Below, piece after piece: positions 8,300-15,953 of a stretch of 64,000 nucleotides of DNA. The translations under genes and the position numbers were made by a program. The stretch covers positions 1-64,000 of the forward strand of contig JAFGBI010000111.1 in the NCBI GenBank assembly GCA_016933275.1. Reading direction: 5' to 3'. A model generated the notes under the pieces. That model was given only the letters and a program-made list of their open reading frames with translations, was not told where the DNA came from and did not search any database. The DNA comes from Polyangiaceae bacterium (GTDB lineage: Bacteria > Myxococcota_A > Polyangia > Polyangiales > Polyangiaceae). Each line of letters starts with the position of its first letter. The first letter of the stretch is position 1.

Positions 8300-8872
8300 G
8301 TGCGCGGATGGCCAATCGTGACAGTGGCGGCGCTCGGAGGCTTCGGCGCCTGTGGGCCGAGCGTGCAGACCATCTACGAGGGAAACGTCCGATTCGAGCA
8401 CTGCTACCGGCTCGATCTCGACCGCGAGGTGGCACCGTCGCACCGCGAGGTCTGCTGGCGCGAATGGGTCGAGACCTACTCGTACGGACAGACCCGAGAT
8501 CGGGTAGAGTACGCACGGCGGCGGCTCCGCTACCTCGCGGCAGGTGAGACCAGCCCACCCGGCCTGGTCCTCGCGAAGCCAGATGCGGGAACCTCGGAAG
8601 ACGGGAAAGGAAGCGGAGCTTCTCGGACGATGCACGCCCCACCACCAACCCTGACCGAACCGAGCGATGACCCACCGTCCCGAGCTGCCGCAAGCGCCAG
8701 CTCGGCGCCATCGCTACCCGGCCAGCCTTGTGTGGGGGTGTGTGCGACAACCCGCGCCGCTTGCGTCCGGCCGTGTCAGGCTGGGAACGGCAGACGACAG
8801 GACTGCGAGGGCTGCGACCAGGACTACGGAAGGTGCATGCGTCGTTGTTTCGAAGAACGTCCCTCCGATTGA
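8300..8872 (+). CDS. Cys-rich putative lipoprotein
   Basis: 190 residues beginning at a GTG. The short hydrophobic N-terminus ends GGFGAC, a lipobox-like site at residues 14-18. After that comes a charged region with EHCYRLDLDR and several Arg, a Ser/Pro/Ala linker (about 100-140) and a C-terminal Cys-rich module with eight cysteines (spacing starting CVGVC and ending CDQDYGRCMRRC), likely disulfide bonded outside the cytoplasm. No family recognised. It lies between the YceI-like gene and alr on the same strand with gaps of about 60-70 bp. Confidence 0.65.
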   Translation: MRGWPIVTVAALGGFGACGPSVQTIYEGNVRFEHCYRLDLDREVAPSHREVCWREWVETYSYGQTRDRVEYARRRLRYLAAGETSPPGLVLAKPDAGTSEDGKGSGASRTMHAPPPTLTEPSDDPPSRAAASASSAPSLPGQPCVGVCATTRAACVRPCQAGNGRRQDCEGCDQDYGRCMRRCFEERPSD

Positions 8873-8941
8873 GACGGCGATTTGGGAGGTTCGTAAGTTG
8901 ACGCACCGTGCCAAGGGACGGTAACGACGAGGGACCAGGCG

Positions 8942-10162
8942 ATGACCATGCCCCAATCCGCGCTCGACGCTGGAATGCCGGCGCTGACGACCCCGCTGCC
9001 GCGCGTGCTCCGTCCGCAACGGGCCATGCCGGCGGACGCCGTACGACCCACCCGCGCGGACGTGAACCTCGCCCATCTGCGCCACAACTTGCACGTGCTG
9101 CGACGGGCCGCGGGTCGGGCAGAGGTGTGGAGCGTCCTCAAAGCCGACGCCTATGGCCATGGGTCGAAGGCGGTCGCCCGCACCCTCGAACGAGCGGGCG
9201 CCACTGGGCTGTGCGTCGCGCTCCTGGAGGAGGGCATCGAGCTTCGCGAGGCGGGGATCCGCGTCCCCATCCTGGTGATGGGAGGGTACTATGGGGGGGC
9301 CACCGGGGAGCTTCTGCGGCATGACCTCACGCCGGTGGTCCACGACCCAGGAACGGTCGCCGCTATCGCCGAGGAGGTCCGGTACCAACAGGCCGAGCCG
9401 GTCCACGTGCACCTGAAGGTCGACACCGCGATGAGCCGACTCGGTGCCCGCCCCGAAGATGTCGGCATGGTGGGCAAGGCCATCGCCGCCCATCCCGAGC
9501 TGGTGCTGGACGGCCTCATGACGCACTTCGCTTGCGCCGACTCGGGCGACCTGGAATCGGTGAAGTCCCAGCTTGACCTGTTCGACCAAGCGGCCACGAC
9601 GCTCGCTCGGTTGAACCTTCGGCCGCGGGTGCGCCACGCGGCCAACAGCGCTGCGCTGCTCCGTGCGGAACGAGCCGTTCTCGACTGCGTTCGACCCGGC
9701 ATCGCGCTGTTCGGTGTGGAGCCGTTCCCTGGACTGGCGGCCCAGCTCCGACCCGTCATGCGCATTCGAACCGAGATCGTCTCGCTGCGCGACATCCCCA
9801 CCGGGCAGGCCGTCGGCTACGGCGGCACCTGGCGTGCAGCGCGGCCCACGCGCATCGCCACCGTGCCCGTTGGGTACGCGGACGGGCTCCCGCGTTCGAT
9901 GTCGAATCGCGGTCAGCTCCTCGTGCGGGGGCGGCGGGTGCCGATCGTCGGTCTGGTGAGCATGGACCTTACGATGATCGACGTCACAGATGTCCCAGGC
10001 GTCTGTCTGCGAGACGAGTGTGTCGTGCTCGGCTCGCAACGCGGACCACTCGGCGAGGACGCCATCAGCGCTGCCGAGATCGCGGCCCACCTGGGGTCGA
10101 TCCCGTGGGAGGTGCTGACCAACGTGTCGCGCCGCGTTCCACGGTTCTATCGCGAGCCCTAG
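8942..10162 (+). CDS. alr: Alanine racemase
   Basis: 406 residues. A PLP enzyme interconverting L- and D-alanine for peptidoglycan. Motifs: the PLP lysine in SVLKADAYGHG (about residue 67), HLKVDTAMSRLG, ALLRAERAVLDCVRPGIALFG, the catalytic tyrosine in VGYGGT and the C-terminal IVGLVSMDLTMIDVTD. There is an N-terminal extension of about 38 residues before the barrel starts (ADVNLAHLRHNL); a second in-frame ATG lies two codons in and others follow, so the real start may be later. The stop codon TAG overlaps the first bases of the repeat at 10161. Confidence 0.95.
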   Translation: MTMPQSALDAGMPALTTPLPRVLRPQRAMPADAVRPTRADVNLAHLRHNLHVLRRAAGRAEVWSVLKADAYGHGSKAVARTLERAGATGLCVALLEEGIELREAGIRVPILVMGGYYGGATGELLRHDLTPVVHDPGTVAAIAEEVRYQQAEPVHVHLKVDTAMSRLGARPEDVGMVGKAIAAHPELVLDGLMTHFACADSGDLESVKSQLDLFDQAATTLARLNLRPRVRHAANSAALLRAERAVLDCVRPGIALFGVEPFPGLAAQLRPVMRIRTEIVSLRDIPTGQAVGYGGTWRAARPTRIATVPVGYADGLPRSMSNRGQLLVRGRRVPIVGLVSMDLTMIDVTDVPGVCLRDECVVLGSQRGPLGEDAISAAEIAAHLGSIPWEVLTNVSRRVPRFYREP

Positions 10163-10207
10163 AGCACCGATCAGGTTGCCGACAGCAACGGCAGCGCTGG
10201 AAACGCG
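10161..10207 (+). repeat. Second copy of the stop-codon-anchored repeat
   Basis: The sequence following alr starts AGAGCACCGATCAGGTTGCC, identical for its first 20 bases to the complement of the right arm at 95-114, and ends with GGCAGCGCTGGAAACGCG as in both arms near the left edge. The two overall copies differ at about four central positions. One change keeps pairing: GTTGC-N5-GCAAC here (10175-10189) is GTTGC-N5-GCGAC in the other copy, with a G-U pair. This copy is a single arm, without the opposed arm. As in the first copy, the AG of the TAG stop codon is the first two bases of the repeat. Confidence 0.8.
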
Positions 10208-10267
10208 CCCCCAATCAGCCGGGGCCGACCCATTCGGCGCCGAACCTCGATAGCCGAGCGCGGAGGG

Positions 10268-10978
10268 TCAATCCTCTAGCATCAGACGGCCCTCATCCAT
10301 GGCTGCCGCGACCGGGGCGAGCCGGTCGTCGCGGCGAATTTCGGTGAGCAGCCGCGCCATCTGCGACCGGTACGCTTCTCGAGCCAGCTCCCCTCGAAGT
10401 AGCTCCATGCGGAGAAACACCCCGGCGGTCTGCACCACGTCGCAAAGACAGTACGCTTGAACCTCGGCGATCCGACCTGCGTGCATGAGCGGTCCCACGT
10501 CCTTCCCATCCACCCCGACCTTCCCCGGCATGCCGCACAGCTTGGCGACGACATCGAGCCGCGCCGGTTTGGCAGCCCCGAAATCGGCAAGGAAGTCCAT
10601 CAAATCGAGGTGCCCTTCAGGAGAGAATCGGTACCGCACCTCACGCGACTGGTAGTAATGCGGGAGCGGGATCCCGTGGCGGAGACAGCGGGTTGCGATA
10701 ACGGGGAGATCAAACCCACGACCGTTGAAGGTCACCAGGCATGGACGACGCTCGTTGAGAACCGCGGCGAAATCCTCCAGAATGCCGCGCTCGTCCTTTC
10801 CCTCCCCGAGCACGGCGATCCGCTTGACCTCATGGGTAGGGTCGAACCAGAGCGCTCCGAGCACCACGACCTTGTGGTGGGGTGGCGCAGGCAGCCGTTC
10901 GACCTCGCTCGACTCTGCGATCGGGAGCTCGGGGTCGAGAACGGTTTCGATGTCGATGACCAGGAAGGGGTGGGACAT
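10268..10978 (-). CDS. Predicted 3'-5' exonuclease, RNase H-like (PolB exo2 family)
   Basis: 236 residues. DEDD-type exonuclease motifs are present: ExoI VIDIETVLD at the N-terminus, ExoII TFNGRGFDLPVI, and ExoIII YCLCDVVQT. The whole protein fits the DNA_pol_B_exo2 family of stand-alone predicted polysaccharide-locus or repair exonucleases. The ATG at 10978 starts immediately before the first strand (MSHPFLVID); a longer frame begins at 11023. It converges with alr; the 105 bp between them hold the repeat at 10161 and nothing else I can see. Substrate unknown; proofreading or DNA repair role is an inference. Confidence 0.82.
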   Translation of the reverse strand: MSHPFLVIDIETVLDPELPIAESSEVERLPAPPHHKVVVLGALWFDPTHEVKRIAVLGEGKDERGILEDFAAVLNERRPCLVTFNGRGFDLPVIATRCLRHGIPLPHYYQSREVRYRFSPEGHLDLMDFLADFGAAKPARLDVVAKLCGMPGKVGVDGKDVGPLMHAGRIAEVQAYCLCDVVQTAGVFLRMELLRGELAREAYRSQMARLLTEIRRDDRLAPVAAAMDEGRLMLED

Positions 10979-11206
10979 TTCGCTTCGACGCCGAGCTTCC
11001 GTCCCTCGCCGCCGTTCCGTCAACGTCCGGCAGCTCCTCGGGATTTCCCGGTGTTATCGGTCGCTTGACAGCCCTCGGGCCGCGTGGTCCCTTTGCCGTT
11101 CCGAGGTGGCCAGCCAAAGGCCGTGCCCCGGTCCACAGCGCGGGCCTGGCCGCAGCCGGGCTCCCCGCCATGGAGAGGCGGGTGGATCCTGACCGCTGGA
11201 CTCAGA

Positions 11207-13513
11207 ATGGCCCGTAACACTCTCGTCATCAACTGTGACATCCGCGAGACCCGGGTCGCACTCATCGAGGATGGCGTCATTGCCGAGCTCCAGATCGAGC
11301 GGGCCTCGGCGATGAGCACCGTCGGCAACATTGTTCTCGGTCGGGTATCGCGAGTACTGCCTGGAATGCAGGCGGCATTCATCGACGTTGGCATGGACCG
11401 TGCCGCCTTCCTACACGTCGAGGACCTCATCCGACCCGACGACTTCGAGGCCTACTTGTCCGGTGGTGCGCGGGAGGATCATCAAGCCACCGCGCGTGGG
11501 GTGGGGACGCGACGTCCGTTCCGGGGTGGGAGAAACGGGGTCGAAGAGGAGGAGGAGGACGACGATGACGATCGGCCGCTCCTCGATGATGATCAGGGGG
11601 AGGACCCGGTCGAGGTTCCGAAGGTCGAGGTTCCGGAGGATCCCGGCGTGCGCGTGCCGCGCCGACGGATCGTGGGACCACGGGCGCCGCGTCCCTCGCC
11701 GTCTGCGGATACCTCGCCGTCCGACCCGAGCCCGGTCAGCGGGAAGGACTCGAGTCCACCCGGCGAAGCGCACGGGAGAGACGGGGCGCCCGTGGCGCTC
11801 GGTGACGACCCCTCGTCTGACGAGGAGGAGGTCGACGAGGTCGCGCTCGACGACGAGGCCCCCGACGACCTCGCGCTCGACGACCTCGCGCTCGATGACG
11901 TCGCGCTCGATGACGTCGGGCCTGACGACGAGAGCTCCGACGAGGACGCACTCGACGACGAGGACGACGACGACCTGCTGGACGACGACGACGTCCCCAA
12001 CGACGACGTCCCCACCAGCTGCGCGGACGGCGACGAGGAGCTGAGTGAACGTGCGGGCGACGGGGAGACCGAAGGGGAGGTCTCGAACGTCAGCGCAGGC
12101 GAGGACGGCCAGCGGCGCGGACGGCGAGAGGAGCCAGACGGCGCCGCTCGCTCGCGCCGAACCGCCGATGATCGCACCGGGCGGGGACGACGCCGCCGCC
12201 GCCGAGGCAAGAAGGGTGCGCCGCCGGAGCCGGTGCGGGGCCGCGAATCCGCCGAGAAACCCGGACGAAGGCACGGCAAGGTGGCGGCGAGCCGGGTTTC
12301 TCGGTCCGTGCCGATCACCGAGGTCGTCAAGGAAGGCGACGAAGTGATCGTGCAGATCTCGAAGGAGCCGATCGGGACCAAGGGCGCGCGAGTAACGAGC
12401 CACGTCTCGCTCCCCGGCCGCTATGTCGTCTACCTGCCAACCCTCGACCACGTGGGGATCTCGAAGCGCATCGGGTCCGCCCGCGAGCGGGTGCGCCTGC
12501 GCGAGGTGATGGAGGCGCTGAAGCCCGAGAAGGGTGGCCTCATCGTGCGCACGGTCGCCGAGGGGCTCACCAAGAAGGGGCTGAAGGCAGACGTCGGCTA
12601 CTTGATCAAGTTGTGGGCTGACGTCTCGCGCCGCCGAGAAGGCGCCCGGGCTCCCGCGGTGCTCTATACCGAGCTCGATCTCGTGCTCAAGACCGCTCGA
12701 GACCTGTTCACCGAAGAGATCGAGAAGATCGTCATCGATGACAAGGAGCAGTACGGACGCCTCGTCCGTTTCGTCGAGATGTTCATGCCCGAGCGCGCAA
12801 AGGACATCGAGCTCTACGCCGGGGCTGAACCGGTGTTCGATGCCTACGGGATCGAGGACGAGATCGGGCGTGCCCTCAGCCGCAAGGTTCCTCTCCCGAG
12901 CGGGGGCTACCTCATCATCGACCAGGCCGAAGCGTTGACGGCAATCGACGTGAACACTGGGCGCTACGTGGGCAAGGGGAGCAAGGATCTCGAGGAGACG
13001 GCGCTCAAGACGAATCTCGAGGCCGTGGAGGAGATTGCCTACCAGCTCCGCTTCCGCAATATCGGCGGCCTCGTCATCCTCGACCTCATCGACATGGATA
13101 GCCCGAGCAACCGGGAGAAGGTGTGGCGGGAACTCGAGCGTTTGCTGGCGAAAGACAAGGCGAAGACGACCCTGAATCGAATCAGTGAGCTCGGCCTGAT
13201 CGAGATGACCAGGAAGCGGACGCGAGAGAGCCTCAGCCGCACCATGCACGAGCCGTGCTTCTACTGTGACGGGACCGGTCAGATCGCGTCGCGCACGACG
13301 ATCGGATACGAGATCCTCCGCCAGATCCGGCGCGAACGTGACTCGCTCAAAGGTTACTGTGTCGTGGTCAATGCCCATCCCGCCATCGTGGACCTGATGC
13401 AAGGGGAGGAACGTACGGCGGTCGAAGAAGCCGAACGACGATACATGCGTCGAATCGAGTTCAACGCCTGTCGTGAGTACCACATCGAGCAGTTCGACCT
13501 CGCAGGGAGGTAG
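11207..13513 (+). CDS. rng: Ribonuclease G/E with large acidic insertion
   Basis: 768 residues; the usual RNase G is about 490. The N-terminus MARNTLVINCDIRETRVAL and GRVSRVLPGMQAAFIDVG is typical and fixes the ATG at 11207. The S1 domain is interrupted after about residue 70 by some 300 residues rich in Asp/Glu (repeats at about 210-240) and ending in an Arg/Lys run (about 323-338), before it resumes with ITEVVKEGDEVIVQI. The DNase I-like catalytic region is intact: AIDVNTGRYVGKG and ILDLIDMDSPSNREK carry the two metal-binding Asp, and CFYCDG is the zinc link. It processes rRNA and initiates mRNA decay. Followed after 2 bp by the PilZ gene. Confidence 0.93.
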   Translation: MARNTLVINCDIRETRVALIEDGVIAELQIERASAMSTVGNIVLGRVSRVLPGMQAAFIDVGMDRAAFLHVEDLIRPDDFEAYLSGGAREDHQATARGVGTRRPFRGGRNGVEEEEEDDDDDRPLLDDDQGEDPVEVPKVEVPEDPGVRVPRRRIVGPRAPRPSPSADTSPSDPSPVSGKDSSPPGEAHGRDGAPVALGDDPSSDEEEVDEVALDDEAPDDLALDDLALDDVALDDVGPDDESSDEDALDDEDDDDLLDDDDVPNDDVPTSCADGDEELSERAGDGETEGEVSNVSAGEDGQRRGRREEPDGAARSRRTADDRTGRGRRRRRRGKKGAPPEPVRGRESAEKPGRRHGKVAASRVSRSVPITEVVKEGDEVIVQISKEPIGTKGARVTSHVSLPGRYVVYLPTLDHVGISKRIGSARERVRLREVMEALKPEKGGLIVRTVAEGLTKKGLKADVGYLIKLWADVSRRREGARAPAVLYTELDLVLKTARDLFTEEIEKIVIDDKEQYGRLVRFVEMFMPERAKDIELYAGAEPVFDAYGIEDEIGRALSRKVPLPSGGYLIIDQAEALTAIDVNTGRYVGKGSKDLEETALKTNLEAVEEIAYQLRFRNIGGLVILDLIDMDSPSNREKVWRELERLLAKDKAKTTLNRISELGLIEMTRKRTRESLSRTMHEPCFYCDGTGQIASRTTIGYEILRQIRRERDSLKGYCVVVNAHPAIVDLMQGEERTAVEEAERRYMRRIEFNACREYHIEQFDLAGR
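11834..11923 (+). repeat. Six 15-bp tandem repeats inside rng
   Basis: Six consecutive 15-base units of the type GACGACCTCGCGCTC encode the pentapeptides DEVAL, DDEAP, DDLAL, DDLAL, DDVAL and DDVGP. Units two bases or fewer apart in sequence (for example 11864-11878 and 11879-11893 are identical) suggest recent slippage. The stretch lies in the acidic insertion of RNase G/E, where length is unlikely to matter for catalysis. Confidence 0.85.
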
Positions 13514-13515
13514 CG

Positions 13516-13863
13516 GTGGCGAACGGACGGCGCGACGAGCGGTTGACGATCAACAAGGAGTTCGATTCCTTCGATCAGTTCATTCAGGAGTACGTAACCA
13601 ACATCTCCGCGTCGGGAGTCTTCATCAAGAGCAAGGCACCGCTCCCCGTTGGCACCCAGGTGAACCTCAGGTTCACGGTGATCATGGATGACATCGAGAC
13701 GATAACCGGGCTCGGAAGGGTGGTGCGAGTGTCAGAGGATCCATCCGGGATGGGGGTGGTGTTCGAGGAGCTCAACTCTTACTCGCAGGCCCTGATCAGA
13801 AAGCTCCTCACCGCGAAGCCACCCTTCCCCAACGCGCCGGACCCCGCAGAACCCTTGGAGTGA
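13516..13863 (+). CDS. PilZ-domain protein
   Basis: 115 residues, a single PilZ domain of the myxobacterial type. The N-terminal Arg-rich NGRRDERL and the downstream NISASG (the D/NxSxxG motif) are the two c-di-GMP contact regions; GMGVVFEEL is a typical end of the barrel. Starts at GTG with AGGGAGG a few bases upstream, overlapping the rng stop codon, so the two genes are co-transcribed and probably translationally coupled. A link between c-di-GMP sensing and RNase G/E is suggested by position only. The stop TGA is part of a terminator hairpin. Confidence 0.85.
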   Translation: MANGRRDERLTINKEFDSFDQFIQEYVTNISASGVFIKSKAPLPVGTQVNLRFTVIMDDIETITGLGRVVRVSEDPSGMGVVFEELNSYSQALIRKLLTAKPPFPNAPDPAEPLE

Positions 13864-13891
13864 AGCCCGGCTGACTCGTCGGCCGGGCTTC
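13862..13891 (+). terminator. Hairpin terminator overlapping the PilZ stop codon
   Basis: Perfect 10-bp stem GAAGCCCGGC (13862-13871) and its complement (13882-13891) with a 10-base loop, starting at the second base of the TGA stop. There is no T-run, which is usual in GC-rich genomes. It ends the rng-PilZ unit. Confidence 0.6.
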
Positions 13892-13968
13892 GCGACCGCA
13901 CCCCTTGACCGTTGCCGCACCCCGACATTGCGCAAGGCCGTTCCTTCGAACAGAATCCGCGTCCCATT

Positions 13969-14082
13969 ATGTACATCCAACGCAAGGGCAAGCCCCGCAA
14001 GACGAACCGAAAGCGCAGCGTCCGCTACCGGGCGAAGCTCCAGGCGAAGAATCGCCGTCGTCGCCTCAGCCTCCAGAAGTGA
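13969..14082 (+). CDS. Small, very basic protein of 37 residues
   Basis: The frame ATG-13969 to TGA-14082 encodes MYIQRKGKPRKTNRKRSVRY plus 17 more residues (RAKLQAKNRRRRLSLQK): 18 Lys/Arg in 37 and no acidic residue. Such composition is typical of small ribosomal or RNA-binding proteins. It resembles in character, but is not clearly homologous to, bTHX-type small ribosomal proteins. It has its own space after the terminator at 13862 and before the structured region at 14091; a TTGACC at 13905 could be a -35 box but no good -10 is seen. No strong SD precedes the ATG. I do not recognise the family. Confidence 0.6.
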   Translation: MYIQRKGKPRKTNRKRSVRYRAKLQAKNRRRRLSLQK

Positions 14083-14335
14083 GCGCGGCTCCCTCGCCTG
14101 AAGGCGAGGGCTTCGCGAGCACGACGCCGGCCAAGACCGGCACCATCATCGCGTTCGTGAGGGCAACCTCGCGACAAGAGTCGAGAGGCCGCCGCCCGAA
14201 GGCGGCGGTGGTTCACACCGGACGAGAACAGAGACTCCCGTCTTCAGACGGGACGGCGCCGCCCTCCCCGAACGGGACAGTGAGGGGGTGGCTGGTGGAC
14301 AGGTCGGGCCAAGACCGTTCCATCCGCGCACCCTG
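14083..14335 (+). mobile_element. Structured relic resembling the end of an IS605/TnpB element
   Basis: 253 bp without a gene. It contains three short perfect hairpins with tetraloops: CCCTCGCC-TGAA-GGCGAGGG (14091-14110), CCGCCGCC-CGAA-GGCGGCGG (14189-14208) and TCCCGTC-TTCA-GACGGGA (14236-14253). The last is preceded by GAGAACAGAGAC, and GGTGGTTCAC lies between hairpins 2 and 3. A compensating series of a GC-rich hairpin, a GTTCAC stretch, GAACAGAGA and a final CCCGTC/GACGGG hairpin is what the 3' end of tnpB and its omega RNA look like in many IS200/IS605 elements. No tnpA or tnpB frame flanks it. It is therefore called a relic or a solo structured end; an ordinary pair of terminators is the alternative. 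Confidence 0.4.
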
Positions 14336-14869
14336 TTAGAACGCGTCGTCGTCGATGTGCAGCTCGAGTGCTCTTCGCGCGATGTCGAGGGAGTAACCCG
14401 CCCGGGCGAGGGCGGTGAGGTCCTTGCGGATGGCAGCGGCGCGCTCCGCGGAGGGCCGGTAGCTGCCGAGGCGCCTGCGGCGGACGAAGGCACAAGCCGC
14501 CTCCAGCTCGGAGTCGTCAGTGGAGCCAGCCGCCGCCAGCGCTTCGGCGGCGATCCCGTCCGCGACCCCGCGCTCGGCCAGCTTGTGGGCGATCGCACGG
14601 GCCGAAGCGCCACGCTCCCGCATGCCGCGAACGAGCGTCTCCGCGAAGCGGGTGTCGTCGATGACATGAAGCTCGGCGAGCCGCGCGACGATCGCCTCGA
14701 TCGCTTGGTCGAGGCGAGCGGTGGTCAGGGGATCCAGCCGGCGACGACGAACGGTTCGGCGCAAGACCTGTCGCAGCTTCTCCCCGGACGCGTCGAAACG
14801 GTCGAGGTGGCGCAAGGCTCGGGCGTGGAGCTCGTCCGGCGTGAGCTCGGGGAGCAGGCGGGACGGCAC
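14336..14869 (-). CDS. recX: Regulatory protein RecX
   Basis: 177 residues made of three-helix repeats typical of RecX: ALRHLDRFDASGEKLRQVL, then VIDDTRFAETLVRGM with ASARAIAHKLAERGV, and a last module with RKDLTALARAGYSLDIARRA. RecX inhibits RecA filaments and ATPase activity. It starts at GTG 14869, one base past the mglA stop, so it is the third gene of the mglB-mglA-recX unit. recA, its usual neighbour, is not in the window. Confidence 0.88.
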   Translation of the reverse strand: MPSRLLPELTPDELHARALRHLDRFDASGEKLRQVLRRTVRRRRLDPLTTARLDQAIEAIVARLAELHVIDDTRFAETLVRGMRERGASARAIAHKLAERGVADGIAAEALAAAGSTDDSELEAACAFVRRRRLGSYRPSAERAAAIRKDLTALARAGYSLDIARRALELHIDDDAF

Positions 14870-14870
14870 G

Positions 14871-15458
14871 TCACCCGCCGCGCTTGAGCTCCGTCAGGAC
14901 GAGCTTGGAGACGGCCTTCAACGTCTCGAAGACACCGACGCCGGTGCGCGCGACCCCCTCGTACTCGGGCACGTTCATCGGATTGATGAGGTCGTGTAGC
15001 TCCCTTACCTCGACCACGTTCGGAAGGTCCCGCTTGTTGTACTGGATGACGTAGGGGATCTTCTCGAGGGAATAGCCCTGCTCGGCAAGGTTCGTACGTA
15101 GGTTATCGACGCTCTCCTGGTTCGCCTCGAGTCGCTCGATCTGCGAGTCTGCCACGAAGATCACACCGTCGACGCCCTTGAGGATCAGTTTGCGGCTCGC
15201 GTCGTAGAAGACCTGACCCGGGACGGTGTAGAGGTGGAAGCGAGTCTTGAAGCCGCGGATTTCGCCGAGCGAGAGGGGAAGGAAGTCGAAGAACAGCGTC
15301 CGTTCCGTCTCGGTGGCGAGCGAGATCATCTTCCCCTTCGCCTCGGGGTTCGTCCGCTCGTAGATGTACTGGAGGTTGGTGGTTTTGCCGCAGAGACCTG
15401 GCCCGTAGTAGACAATCTTGCAGTTGATCTCCCGGGCCATGTAGTTGATGAAGCTCAT
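14871..15458 (-). CDS. mglA: Polarity GTPase MglA
   Basis: 195 residues, same length as Myxococcus MglA. The P-loop is [10 protein letters not shown]; the switch 2 motif is YTVPGQ with threonine in place of the aspartate of eukaryotic Ras, which is the hallmark of MglA; the base-recognition motif is NKRD. MglA-GTP marks the leading cell pole and directs type IV pili and gliding complexes. It overlaps nothing but lies 12 bp after mglB and just before recX on the same strand. High similarity to the myxobacterial protein is from memory, not measured. Confidence 0.96.
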   Translation of the reverse strand: MSFINYMAREINCKIVYYGPGLCGKTTNLQYIYERTNPEAKGKMISLATETERTLFFDFLPLSLGEIRGFKTRFHLYTVPGQVFYDASRKLILKGVDGVIFVADSQIERLEANQESVDNLRTNLAEQGYSLEKIPYVIQYNKRDLPNVVEVRELHDLINPMNVPEYEGVARTGVGVFETLKAVSKLVLTELKRGG

Positions 15459-15470
15459 CGCCCGGCGCCT

Positions 15471-15953
15471 TCAGTCGTTGAAGAGATTGTCGATGTCTTC
15501 GTCGGTGATCTCTGCGAAGGGCGAGTCTCCACCGGGCTCGGCGACCTTCGCGAGCAACGACTCGAACACCCGGTTCAGCTCGTCGCTGGCCTTGCGCACC
15601 CGGAGGCGTACGAGCCCAAGACTCGACTTGGAGTCGAAGATCACCACCAGGATCACCCGGTTGCCGACCAGCTGGATGTGGATGTTGGCCTTCTCTCCCT
15701 CGTGGAATTGGGTGGCGAACTCGTTCTCGCGAAGGAGCTTGGCGATGCCCCCCGTCGCAGCGATGTTCCCCGCGGTGAGCGAGGCGAGGGATGTGGTGTC
15801 GATGTTCTCGACCTCGCCGCTGGCCGCAATGAGCTGGCCGTTCTTGTCGACGATGAAGACGACCTTGGCGTTCGCTTCCCGAACCAGGCGGTCTACCACC
15901 GCTTGGATCTGGTTGAACTCCTCCTCGTACATCACCATCTGCGGGTTAACCAT
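15471..15953 (-). CDS. mglB: MglB, Roadblock-domain GTPase-activating protein for MglA
   Basis: 160 residues. The Roadblock/LC7 fold is evident: MVMYEEEFNQIQAV, AKVVFIVDKNGQLIAASG, DTTSLASLTAGNIAA, NEFATQFHEG and LVRLRVRKASDELN, then a tail ending AEITDEDIDNLF like that of Myxococcus MglB. MglB activates GTP hydrolysis by MglA at the lagging pole. The ATG at 15953 is chosen by comparison; an upstream in-frame start at 16010 exists. First gene of the leftward operon. Confidence 0.95.
   Translation of the reverse strand: MVNPQMVMYEEEFNQIQAVVDRLVREANAKVVFIVDKNGQLIAASGEVENIDTTSLASLTAGNIAATGGIAKLLRENEFATQFHEGEKANIHIQLVGNRVILVVIFDSKSSLGLVRLRVRKASDELNRVFESLLAKVAEPGGDSPFAEITDEDIDNLFND

Noticed and set aside
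11411-13483. A 690-codon open frame antisense to rng
   Set aside because: It mirrors the GC-rich coding strand of rng, has no family motif and a composition of a shadow frame, while rng itself is strongly supported.
14083-14335. CRISPR array or intact insertion sequence
   Set aside because: The hairpins differ from each other and are not equally spaced repeats, and no transposase or Cas frame is present.
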